From Acetobacterium wieringae (lineage in GTDB: Bacteria > Bacillota > Clostridia > Eubacteriales > Eubacteriaceae): 64,000 nucleotides of DNA. Positions 1-7,640 of the stretch are shown piece by piece. Numbering within the stretch: the stretch's first letter is position 1; every line of letters starts with the position of its first letter. The translations under genes were made by a program, and so were the position numbers. The stretch lies in NCBI RefSeq assembly GCF_026646375.1, contig NZ_JAIPPU010000005.1, positions 62,001 through 126,000 on the forward strand, given 5' to 3'. The notes below the pieces were generated by a model. That model did no database searches and was not told where the DNA came from. It worked only from the letters and a program-made list of their open reading frames with translations.

Positions 1-224
1 GTGGTATCGTAATAAAACAGGAAAGCCGTTTTTTTGTAGAAAGTCACCTTCCTGCACAAAACATCATAAAACTCGTTTTTGCCTATATATATCGTTTCTT
101 TTTATGTGCACTTCTTTTCTTATTATGTACAGTTATGTTAAAAATTATATCACGTTCAGAAAATAATGAAACTAGAAAAATTTGTAAAATGCACTTTAAT
201 TTTAATTAAAGCGGGAGCAGTTTG
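1..224. other. Window edge, no gene seen
   Basis: AT-rich sequence with no supported ORF. The only structure noticed is an AT-only dyad near 194-211 (CTTTAATT / AATTAAAG), just downstream of the TfoX-domain gene on the minus strand. It could act as a weak terminator but has no convincing T-run. Confidence 0.3.
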
Positions 225-518
225 TCAACGGCTGTCTTTGTAAAATGCTTTCAGATCATTTTTTACTGCTTCATTCAGATCATGCCAGCGGACTCCCCGT
301 ATAGCCCCTTCAAGAGCACAAAGACGATTATAGCATGCTGAAGAATTGATCGCCCGGATCTTGAGCCAAGCCTCGTGGCTGCCAACCGCTGCCAGATCCT
401 CTGGCGTATTTATTCCCACTGCTTGCAGCTGCTTCTTTATTTCTTTGCCAATATTCGGTAATTTGGTCAGATTGACGTTTTCGGAATTATTTGGATTACT
501 GTGGTTATTATCCATCAT
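225..518 (-). CDS. TfoX/Sxy C-terminal domain protein
   Basis: This 97-residue protein is almost entirely a TfoX C-terminal (helix-hairpin-helix-like) domain. The LPNIGKEIKKQL stretch near residue 20 and the CALEGAIRGVRWHDL stretch near residue 68 are typical of the family. In Gammaproteobacteria the domain is the C-terminal half of the competence regulator Sxy; the stand-alone form is common in Firmicutes and its role there is unknown. A GAGGAG ribosome site precedes two adjacent ATG codons at 518 and 515. The gene ends the minus-strand run after buk but is separated from it by 114 bases, so operon membership is uncertain. Confidence 0.8.
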   Translation of the reverse strand: MMDNNHSNPNNSENVNLTKLPNIGKEIKKQLQAVGINTPEDLAAVGSHEAWLKIRAINSSACYNRLCALEGAIRGVRWHDLNEAVKNDLKAFYKDSR

Positions 519-632
519 CTGCTGCTCCTCTTCTAATGCTATTTGCTACTGGCGAAATTGCTCACAACGTTCATGCCTTTTGGCAATTAATAATTAAGCT
601 GTTTTTTCTCCATGGCCAGAATTATTGCCGGC

Positions 633-1703
633 CTAACGGGGGAATATCCGGGGTTCTTCTTCTCTTCTTAACAGCCGCAGTCCACCCAGAGCCAGGGCTT
701 CCATTTCGTTTTCTCCCGGCAGACATTTTACTGGGCCCAGAAAGGCAATGTATTCCTTGATCATCATGGTGAGTTTCTCCGAATAGGCCATCCCGCCAGT
801 AAGGATAATCCCATCGATGTCTCCTTTTAACACTGTGGCCATTTCGCCAATGCCTTTGGCAATCTGATAGGCCTGGGCTTCATAAACCTGCTTTGCCCTC
901 TGATCACCAGACAAAATCCGTTTTTCAATAACCCGGATGTCTCCAGTACCCAAATGGGCTTTCAAGCCCCCCAGCCCCCGGATTTTTTTTAGCAGCTCAG
1001 CTTTTTTATAATCTTTCTCATAAATCAGCTCCATCAGGGCCAATAGGGGAATGCCACCTGACCGTTCTGGCGAAAAAGGGCCGGCATCATCGGCAATCAC
1101 ATCGATGATCCGTCCCTGTTTGTGAGCACTGATAGAAATTCCCCCACCCAAATGGGCGATGATCAGATTCACCTGTTCATAACTTCTTCCCATATCGCTG
1201 GCATATTTCCGGCCCATCGCTTTACTATTTAAAACATGGCAAAGGCTTTTTCTTTCAATTTCCGGAAAGCCGGTGATCCGAGCGACATCAGCCATTTCAT
1301 CCGACGACACGGCGTCATAGATAAAAGCGGGAATCCCCAACGGCTCGGCAACCGACGCCGCCAGTAGGGCCCCCAGATTGGCTGCATGAGGCGAAAGCTG
1401 CCCACTCAGAATCAGATCTTTCATGGTCTGATTAATCAGGTAACCACCAGCATGGATCGGTGGTAACAAACCACCCCGGCCAACCACTACCGCCAGTTGA
1501 TTGAGATCAAAGTGATGATCATGTATGATTTGTATTACCGTCTTTTTTCTGAACTCAAACTGATCGTTTACGGTTGTAAAACCCTCCAGCTCGTTACGAT
1601 CATGTTCAACTACTTGGGAGAAAAGTTCGGCTTCATTTTCAAAAACCGCAATTTTGGTCGAGGTTGAACCTGGATTAATGGCTAAAATATAGTACGTCTG
1701 CAT
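633..1703 (-). CDS. buk: Butyrate kinase
   Basis: A 356-residue acetokinase-family kinase of normal length for butyrate kinase. It interconverts butyryl phosphate + ADP and butyrate + ATP; branched-chain acids may also be used. Family motifs are present: NPGSTSTK at 10-17 (phosphate loop), HVLNSKAMGR at 156-165, HLGGGIS at 184-190 and PFSPERSGG at 209-217. The start has a GGAAGGTGA ribosome site. It lies 57 bases after arsA2 on the same strand and is probably the last gene of the marR-arsA operon. No phosphotransbutyrylase gene is adjacent, so the acyl phosphate must come from elsewhere in the genome or the enzyme serves another acid. Confidence 0.92.
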   Translation of the reverse strand: MQTYYILAINPGSTSTKIAVFENEAELFSQVVEHDRNELEGFTTVNDQFEFRKKTVIQIIHDHHFDLNQLAVVVGRGGLLPPIHAGGYLINQTMKDLILSGQLSPHAANLGALLAASVAEPLGIPAFIYDAVSSDEMADVARITGFPEIERKSLCHVLNSKAMGRKYASDMGRSYEQVNLIIAHLGGGISISAHKQGRIIDVIADDAGPFSPERSGGIPLLALMELIYEKDYKKAELLKKIRGLGGLKAHLGTGDIRVIEKRILSGDQRAKQVYEAQAYQIAKGIGEMATVLKGDIDGIILTGGMAYSEKLTMMIKEYIAFLGPVKCLPGENEMEALALGGLRLLRREEEPRIFPR

Positions 1704-1760
1704 GAATCACCTTCCGCCTTGTCTGATGGATTTCTTTTTATTTTAAACCCAATTCTTACG

Positions 1761-2921
1761 TTATGCAAATTTTATTGTCAGCCTGCCCTGATCATATCTG
1801 GCACTTTGCACAGTTTTATTTAAAAAAACATCTGGTAAGGTAAAACAACGCTTTTCATTCTTAATTTGAATCATCAGTTCATTACCTTTTTGGCCCATAT
1901 CCATGTCCCTCTTATCGGCAAAAGGAATGTTCAAAACAAATGCATAACCATCAATTTCTTTTTTCACTTCAAAAATAGTATCTTTAAATAAGACCCCCGC
2001 CGGATCGGTTTCACCAAAAATTTGCTCGGCGGCTCCCTGCAGAATCGTTTCACCGACTAATTCTCGATCCAGTAGCATCAGTGTAAAGACCGGCACCGGG
2101 GAAAAGCTCTCACGAATTTCCTGAAGCCCTTCTTCCTGAAGATTGATCCATTTGCTGAAATACCCGTCAAGAGCCACCGCCGGATAAACCTTGTTGACGA
2201 TCACGGCATCAATCGTATAATTGTATAGATGCAGATAAGTAAAATTTCGTTTGGCTTCTTTGATGACAATCCGCTCCGGCGTGGTGACGATGCGGATGCT
2301 AAAAATTTCTTTATTGGTCATCAGCGCCTGCAGCTGGTATAGTTTTTCATTTAATTGCTCCACATCATCAAAGACATTATCCTCAGGCATCGGAATTTTC
2401 ATAACTTTTTCAACCATCGGACCAGCCACTTTAACGGCCTTTTTTTTCATTGGCAACACGTTTTTAATCATATTGCCAAACATTTCCGGAAACTTCAATA
2501 ATGACAGAGTTTCGCCAGTAGGCGCACAATCGACAATCAACACATCATACTGGTTTTCTTCAAAAATATCGATAATTTTAAACAACGCAAACAATTCTTC
2601 CAGTCCCGGAAAAACAAGCAATTCCTCGACTTCAATCCCCCCTTGAGCCCGTGCTGTCAACAATTCCTTCAGATAGTTTTTCATATTTCCCCAGGCACGT
2701 TCACCTTCCAGGATGGTATCTATTTCCAATCCCCAGAGCATATCACTGATCTTAACCGGAGTGTTCTCCAGCTTGACACCAAATGAATCGGCTAAACTAT
2801 GGGCCTGATCGGTGCTCATAATCAAAACCCTTTTGCCTTCTTTGGCCAGTTTAACCGCCGTTGCAGCCGCAACGCTCGTTTTACCGACCCCGCCTTTGCC
2901 GGTATATAAAATAATTCGCAT
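1761..2921 (-). CDS. ArsA/Get3-family ATPase (copy 2)
   Basis: A 386-residue single-domain ArsA family P-loop ATPase. The deviant Walker A GKGGVGKTS is at 8-16, a switch-I-like STDQAHS at 36-42 and DCAPTGET (switch II/Walker B) at 131-138. The last ~90 residues resemble the alpha-crystallin/Hsp20-like tail of bacterial ArsA proteins. No arsenite-type cysteine cluster is evident, and no arsB, arsD or arsC gene is near, so an arsenite pump role is not supported. The family also includes tail-anchored-protein chaperones (Get3); the real bacterial substrate is unknown. The start has an AGGGGG ribosome site. A second paralogue lies two genes upstream. Confidence 0.85.
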   Translation of the reverse strand: MRIILYTGKGGVGKTSVAAATAVKLAKEGKRVLIMSTDQAHSLADSFGVKLENTPVKISDMLWGLEIDTILEGERAWGNMKNYLKELLTARAQGGIEVEELLVFPGLEELFALFKIIDIFEENQYDVLIVDCAPTGETLSLLKFPEMFGNMIKNVLPMKKKAVKVAGPMVEKVMKIPMPEDNVFDDVEQLNEKLYQLQALMTNKEIFSIRIVTTPERIVIKEAKRNFTYLHLYNYTIDAVIVNKVYPAVALDGYFSKWINLQEEGLQEIRESFSPVPVFTLMLLDRELVGETILQGAAEQIFGETDPAGVLFKDTIFEVKKEIDGYAFVLNIPFADKRDMDMGQKGNELMIQIKNEKRCFTLPDVFLNKTVQSARYDQGRLTIKFA

Positions 2922-2956
2922 GTTTTTCCCCCTATTTTAATCTTCACGAAATCATA

Positions 2957-3202
2957 CTAATCGATGGATACTTTTTTGACTGTTTTATCATGATCAGATT
3001 CTGTAGTTTTTTGCTGTTTCGTCGAGCTAACCGCTGCGCTAACATCCAACGCCCATTCCTTGGCCAGATCAACGACAATCCCTTTTACTTCCTTTTCGAT
3101 CACCGTAACATGTTGAGCGATCGATGGGGACAGCAGGGACAAGAACGCATCCCGCTCATATTGCTTGGCCAGGATCATGTTTTTGATAAATTCACGGTTC
3201 AT
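2957..3202 (-). CDS. Small hypothetical protein between two ArsA ATPases
   Basis: An 81-residue soluble protein that I do not recognise. The start at 3202 was chosen over the longer reading from 3268 because a consensus AGGAGGT sits 7 bases upstream; the extension would overlap the end of arsA1. The sequence is mostly helical in character (residues 1-45) with a charged, probably disordered C-terminus (KQQKTTESDHDK). There are no cysteines and no membrane segment. It is sandwiched between the two ArsA paralogues in one operon, so a role as partner or adaptor of the ATPases is a reasonable guess, but only from position. Confidence 0.65.
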   Translation of the reverse strand: MNREFIKNMILAKQYERDAFLSLLSPSIAQHVTVIEKEVKGIVVDLAKEWALDVSAAVSSTKQQKTTESDHDKTVKKVSID

Positions 3203-3233
3203 TATTAGACCTCCTCTTGATCTCTTGATAATC

Positions 3234-4400
3234 TTATTGAAAGGCAATGACCAAGGTACTCTGGTCAAATTTTGCCGAGCTGACAGTCATCCCTCTAAGA
3301 CTATTGGGTAGCGGGATATTCCGTTTATAATTGCCGATTTTGACAATCACATCCGACCCGGCCAGATGAACGGCCACCGCATCTTTGGTAATATTTGGTA
3401 AAAAAAGTTTCAGTTCATATCCCTCTTTTGTTTGCTCATATTCTTCCCCTGCAATATCTGCTTTGATCGCAAATAACTCACTGCTGTCGGTGAAGACATC
3501 AGTACAGATCCGGTTGATGGCATCCAGCCCCAACAAATCAGTGTCATACCAGGGAATATAATACTTGGGAATTTGATCAAAACAAGCTTCAATTTCGGCA
3601 ATATACTTTTTCTGGATGGTAATCCATTCTGCAAAAAAGGGGTTTTCGATTTCCCGGGGCAAGATCCGGTTGATAAAAATGCCATCGACATTGTAGTTGT
3701 AGAGCTTCATGTACATATAATTCCGTTTGGTTTCTGCCACCACCATTTTTTCCGGGATGGTCACCAACCGTACCGAGGATACTTCCTTGTTTTTTAACAG
3801 CTCCTGGAGTTCAATCAACTTCACATAGAGGGTTTCAATGTCACTCATAGCATGACGGTCAGGTAATTGAATTTTAAATAATGACTTTGAAACAGGCGAC
3901 AAAATCCGCACCGCTACCTTGCCAACAGGAAAGAACTTATCCATATACCAGCACATCAGCTCTGGGAATTTAAGCAACGACAAGGTCTCTCCCGTCGGGG
4001 CACAGTCCACAATAATCCGCTGATAGTCGCTGTTATTGTATAATTCCTGAATTTTTAGTAAGGCGAACAGCTCATCCATCCCCGGCATCATCGAGAACTC
4101 ATCCATTTCAGCACCATCCGGATTTATTGAGCTAATCATGTTATTAAAGGCCTGCATCAGATTTTTAAAATCCTTTTCCATGACATAATTCGGATCGATT
4201 TCAAGAGCATCAAGATTGTCAGCTACCGTAACCGCTTCTTTACCAATCGGATGATCAAACAAATCCCCCAGATTATGCGCCATATCCGTACTGACGATCA
4301 GCGTTTTTTGTCCTTGTTGTGCTGATTTAAGCGCATGGGCGGCCGCCACACTGGTTTTGCCCACCCCGCCTTTGCCGGTAAAGATCATTATCCGTTTCAT
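3234..4400 (-). CDS. ArsA/Get3-family ATPase (copy 1)
   Basis: A 388-residue ArsA-family ATPase, paralogous to the gene at 1761-2921. Walker A GKGGVGKTS is at 9-17, STDMAHN near 37, and DCAPTGETLSLLKFPE in the middle matches its paralogue. The C-terminal ~90 residues (NIPLPNSLRGMTVSSAKF) form the Hsp20-like tail. The start at 4400 is preferred over an upstream in-frame codon at 4496 because CAGGAGG precedes it and the extension would run back over the dyad site and the marR end. The two copies clearly diverged long ago, suggesting a heterodimer or two client sets rather than a recent duplication. Confidence 0.85.
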   Translation of the reverse strand: MKRIMIFTGKGGVGKTSVAAAHALKSAQQGQKTLIVSTDMAHNLGDLFDHPIGKEAVTVADNLDALEIDPNYVMEKDFKNLMQAFNNMISSINPDGAEMDEFSMMPGMDELFALLKIQELYNNSDYQRIIVDCAPTGETLSLLKFPELMCWYMDKFFPVGKVAVRILSPVSKSLFKIQLPDRHAMSDIETLYVKLIELQELLKNKEVSSVRLVTIPEKMVVAETKRNYMYMKLYNYNVDGIFINRILPREIENPFFAEWITIQKKYIAEIEACFDQIPKYYIPWYDTDLLGLDAINRICTDVFTDSSELFAIKADIAGEEYEQTKEGYELKLFLPNITKDAVAVHLAGSDVIVKIGNYKRNIPLPNSLRGMTVSSAKFDQSTLVIAFQ

Positions 4401-4428
4401 AAAATTCCTCCTGTATTTTAATTCTTTT

Positions 4429-4453
4429 TTCGAATAGTTCGCTGTTCGAAGTA
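4429..4453. promoter_or_regulatory. Internal operator-like site between marR and arsA1
   Basis: Read on the minus strand, TACTTCGAAC is followed by CTATTCGAA. The TACTTCG element and the TTCGAA element also occur in the marR promoter dyad (5016-5056). A second MarR site inside the operon is inferred from the shared words. Confidence 0.4.
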
Positions 4454-4488
4454 TTTTATTGAAAAGATGCTGCCCGAAGGCAGCCGAT

Positions 4489-4986
4489 TTATTCAATGGT
4501 AATTTTCATGATTTTTGAATTGGTTTCTGTTTTAACCGTTTTGTCGGTATCCTGATTGAGTATATCGATAACCTTATCCACCAGTTTGAATACCAGATTG
4601 ACTTCCTCGGTGGTGAAGCTATCCATTATCAACTGTCCGAAACGGATCATCTCGGTGAGGATATTCCGGATCGACGCTCGGCCGACTTCGGTCAGTTTAA
4701 TGGTGACCACCCGTTTATCTTCTGAGCTTCTTTCCCGAAGAACAACCTCCCGTTTTTCCATCCGAGCCACGATCCCTGTGGCCGTATTAAGCGGTACACT
4801 TAGATAATCAGCAATCTGGGTCATATTCACATCACTGCGTCGATACAAAAGCAGCAATACAAACACTTCATTCTTCGAGCAATTAAAAATTTCATTACCC
4901 CAGATCTCTGGTGATAAAAGATATTTTATTTTATCCAGGTATTCAAATATCAATGTTTCCAGATTGCCATTAAGACGGTTTTCCAT
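4489..4986 (-). CDS. MarR-family transcriptional regulator
   Basis: A 165-residue winged-helix regulator of normal MarR length. The wHTH runs from about residue 40 to 115: NMTQIADYLSVPLNTATGIVARMEKREVV holds the recognition helix and RSSEDKRVVTIKLTEVG the wing with the usual Asp-Lys-Arg motif. The ends form the dimerisation helices. It is the first gene of a minus-strand operon with two ArsA ATPases and butyrate kinase, and its promoter carries a dyad over the -10, so autoregulation and control of the whole operon are likely. The ligand is unknown. The ribosome site is AAAGGAAC before the ATG at 4986. Confidence 0.88.
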   Translation of the reverse strand: MENRLNGNLETLIFEYLDKIKYLLSPEIWGNEIFNCSKNEVFVLLLLYRRSDVNMTQIADYLSVPLNTATGIVARMEKREVVLRERSSEDKRVVTIKLTEVGRASIRNILTEMIRFGQLIMDSFTTEEVNLVFKLVDKVIDILNQDTDKTVKTETNSKIMKITIE

Positions 4987-5015
4987 TCAGCTGTTCCTTT
5001 ATTATATATGTAAAA

Positions 5016-5068
5016 TACTTCACTCTTCGAATTAATTTAATTCTACATCCGAAGTACTCTGTTGTCAA
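5016..5068 (-). promoter_or_regulatory. marR promoter with overlapping dyad operator
   Basis: On the minus strand TTGACA (5063-5068) and TAGAAT (5040-5045) are separated by exactly 17 bases. An imperfect dyad, TACTTC at 5056-5051 paired with GAAGTA at 5021-5016 and an inner GAATT/AATTC, spans the -10 and start site. This is the classical position for repression by MarR. Confidence 0.7.
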
Positions 5069-5192
5069 CCCCTTTTTTCTAAAGTCCCTCTTGAATGACC
5101 TTGCGATTCTAGACCTTTCTCAAAATTTTCTTGCTTATTAAAGACCCTTTAAAGCTTGCGGGTTATAATGCAAAGAGCCGAAAGGAGTTACG

Positions 5193-6020
5193 ATGAAATT
5201 TGGAAAATTCTTACTGATCACAACCATTGCCTTAGCCTCCCTTTTAGTGGGCTGCTATCCTTATGCCCGATACATTGAACCCAATCTCTTAATGGTTAAT
5301 CGGGAAAACCTGGTCAGCAGCAAACTTAAGGCCCCCCTTAAAATCGTTTTTTTTGGTGATACGCATCTGGGTGAATTCAACGACAACGACCAGCTTAGGC
5401 AAATTGTCGAAAAAATAAATGCACAAAATGCTGACCTGGTTGTTTTTACTGGTGACCTGATTGGATCCAGTGGCGATTTCACCGTCAATCCGGATACAAT
5501 CGCCCAGAGTCTGGCTGGAATCCACGCCACCTATGGCAAGGTTGCCGTTGTCGGAAATCATGAATATGCTTTATCAGATCAGTACAATTATTCTGATTTG
5601 ATGAACGCTGCCGGTTTTGAGGTTCTCATTAATGACTGGCTGGATGTTTCCGAACTTAATTTGCGGGTGCTTGGCCTGGATGATGTCTACCGGGGTAATC
5701 CTGATTTGAATCTGACTGATGATGCCAGGGACGGCGCTTATAATATTCTACTGACCCATGAGCCAGATATTGTCGATGATATGAATAGTGATGCGGTTCA
5801 GCTGGTTTTGGCTGGCCATACCCATGGCGGTCAGATTTCACTGCCTTACCTCACCGAAAAAATTCTGCCCGCCAATGGGAAAAAATATGTCAAAGGCTTG
5901 TATGCAATTGGCAGCCAGGGACAAACCAACCTCTTTGTCACCAAGGGTACCGGCATGACCAAATTACCCTTCCGCTTTCTGAACGTACCTGAAATTGTCG
6001 TTATCGAAGTCAGTCCTTAA
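5193..6020 (+). CDS. Lipoprotein metallophosphoesterase (YkuE-like)
   Basis: A 275-residue calcineurin-like phosphoesterase. A lipobox LVGC (Cys21) after a hydrophobic segment predicts a membrane-anchored extracytoplasmic lipoprotein. All metal-binding motifs are present: GDTH at 55-58, GD at 87-88, GNHE at 121-124, THEPD and the final GHTHGGQ. Relatives include YkuE and UDP-diacylglucosamine-type or cell-wall lipid phosphoesterases; the substrate cannot be read from the sequence. The gene stands alone on the plus strand with AAAGGAG at the start and overlaps the convergent gene at 6017 by four bases. Confidence 0.87.
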   Translation: MKFGKFLLITTIALASLLVGCYPYARYIEPNLLMVNRENLVSSKLKAPLKIVFFGDTHLGEFNDNDQLRQIVEKINAQNADLVVFTGDLIGSSGDFTVNPDTIAQSLAGIHATYGKVAVVGNHEYALSDQYNYSDLMNAAGFEVLINDWLDVSELNLRVLGLDDVYRGNPDLNLTDDARDGAYNILLTHEPDIVDDMNSDAVQLVLAGHTHGGQISLPYLTEKILPANGKKYVKGLYAIGSQGQTNLFVTKGTGMTKLPFRFLNVPEIVVIEVSP

Positions 6021-6340
6021 CTTAATGATTGCTTTTGAGCATGAAGCTGTTTACGGATCTGTTCGACAATCTGCTCAATGGTGTAGTATTCTACCTCAAT
6101 CACATTGATCGTTGTATCGTAGCCATCTGCTTTAATAATCTGGGGCGCAAAAATCAATCTGATTTTATTGCCAGCTTCATCGTTCCAGTCGGCTGTTGTT
6201 ATTTCCCGTTTTAAACTTCTGAAAAACAATTCACTTTGCTTGTCATTCCAGGGCAGATAAAACCCTTCCCGATTCAGCGTTTCATTAATGTCTCTGACTC
6301 GTTTACCGATTCCTTTAATATTCTGTATCCGTTTTAACAT
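6017..6340 (-). CDS. Conserved hypothetical protein
   Basis: A 107-residue protein I do not recognise. The N-terminus is basic (MLKRIQNIKGIGKRVRDIN), the middle is mixed alpha/beta and the C-terminus is a helix rich in Gln/Glu (YYTIEQIVEQIRKQL). No signal or membrane segment. A good AAAAGGAG site precedes the ATG at 6340. It overlaps the 3' end of the convergent phosphoesterase gene by four bases. Confidence 0.6.
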   Translation of the reverse strand: MLKRIQNIKGIGKRVRDINETLNREGFYLPWNDKQSELFFRSLKREITTADWNDEAGNKIRLIFAPQIIKADGYDTTINVIEVEYYTIEQIVEQIRKQLHAQKQSLS

Positions 6341-6455
6341 CGCTACTCCTTTTCCAGCCCTGTTATTTGACTGTTTATAATTTTAAGCTTTTTTCCAGAT
6401 CTTTACAATTTATTTTAGCTGGTATGCCTGATCCCATCGCTATTCGAATAACTTT

Positions 6456-6484
6456 AAAAAAACACCCTCGACGAGTGTTTTTTT
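6456..6484. terminator. Bidirectional intrinsic terminator
   Basis: A hairpin (AACA..CTC / GAG..TGTT) has A-runs on one side and T-runs on the other, so it can stop the DUF4391-like gene on the minus strand and readthrough on the plus strand. Confidence 0.65.
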
Positions 6485-6511
6485 GTATTGGTTGGTTTAT
6501 TTAATCATTTT

Positions 6512-7339
6512 TCAAATTAAAAAATACTCTGTGTGGTTTCGTTGGTTATCCTGCATCTTCATATAAACATTAGGAAAATAAGCCCTTACTGCTTCAGGTT
6601 TTTCCTCCTGAGTCGTCACAATTTCCGGTTGATGAATTTCAATATGAGTCGACATTCCCCGTTTAATTTTTTGCAATTCCTCTCGCGTCATTTTTAAATC
6701 CGTCGCCAGTTTAACCTGTTTGCCAAACTGTATTTCTTTTCCCATCTGACTTTCGAGATTTTTAATGGCGGCTTCAAGTTTTTCCATTTGTTCTAACATT
6801 CCTGCTTGTTCACCTTTTTCTATCGGTTCTTCATTTTTTTTCTGACTTTTAACATTCCAGACTGGAAATGGTTTTCCAGCAATCTGGATAAAAAAGTTTT
6901 CATAAATTTGATCCAGATCCATACCATCAATCTTCAATGACAAATCATCAGTGTTCATCCAATTCGTCTGATAATAGTTTTGGCAATTGAACAGACCCGT
7001 TTGGGGATTAAGTGTCTGATGATCACAGCACCAGAGCTGCCCCCACTCTTCGTATCGAACCAGGAAGACTGCATATTGATCAATTTCACGGTTGATAATT
7101 TCAAGAATCGTGGAACTGACCGCCTGACGGTTTAGAATAATTTCGACGATGGCGATTTCTGCAATATTTTGCCCAGTTGGATGTGTTATTGTTTCGGGTG
7201 AAAGTGTATTGATCCAGATGATGCTACGAATTTCATCGGTGAAAAATTTTTTTGACGCGCTGTCGTTATTTAAATATTTATAAAACAATTCTTTGGGCAA
7301 TCGCTTGTATACTTTGGAGGTTTCTGGCAAGTCAATCAT
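6512..7339 (-). CDS. DUF4391-domain protein (orphan)
   Basis: A 275-residue protein whose N-terminal two thirds resemble DUF4391: residues ~15-25 (LPKELFYKYL), then an IIWINTLSPETI segment and IAEIAIVEIIL. Residues ~185-230 form a coiled coil (MLEQMEKLEAAIKNLESQM). DUF4391 proteins are usually encoded beside a SNF2/DEAD-type helicase and a DNA methyltransferase in restriction-like islands; neither partner is here. The gene is isolated, with a good GAAGGAGATG start and its own terminator. Family assignment is from memory of the motif pattern. A pre-existing island may have been lost, or the protein may work alone. Confidence 0.6.
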   Translation of the reverse strand: MIDLPETSKVYKRLPKELFYKYLNNDSASKKFFTDEIRSIIWINTLSPETITHPTGQNIAEIAIVEIILNRQAVSSTILEIINREIDQYAVFLVRYEEWGQLWCCDHQTLNPQTGLFNCQNYYQTNWMNTDDLSLKIDGMDLDQIYENFFIQIAGKPFPVWNVKSQKKNEEPIEKGEQAGMLEQMEKLEAAIKNLESQMGKEIQFGKQVKLATDLKMTREELQKIKRGMSTHIEIHQPEIVTTQEEKPEAVRAYFPNVYMKMQDNQRNHTEYFLI

Positions 7340-7640
7340 GGCATCTCCTTCTCAAATTTTTTGTGTACTGATTATAAAGACAATAGCTTCTCTGTATATG
7401 TAATCGACTAACCGTCCAAAATACTTAGGTCTTTTTGAACAACTATCTGATAAACACCCCTTAATAAGCCATGCATACTTTTATCTACACTTTAGTGCCT
7501 TTTGCTCAAATTAGCTTTATACTTACCCATAAATCCCATTACTATTTATACTAATTCACCTTATCTGTTTCCACTCGTTTGTTTAAGCGCAATATTTATT
7601 GGTATAAAGTTATTAAGACTGTTAATTGGAGGCTAAATCA
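7340..7640. other. Divergent intergenic region
   Basis: 301 bases between the DUF4391-like gene and the HD-GYP gene. It must hold both promoters, but I could not assign a clear -35/-10 pair. No repeat or hairpin of note. Confidence 0.3.

Noticed and set aside
346..760. Plus-strand ORFs opposite the TfoX-domain and butyrate kinase genes
   Set aside because: Shadows of well-supported minus-strand genes, with no ribosome sites or family similarity.
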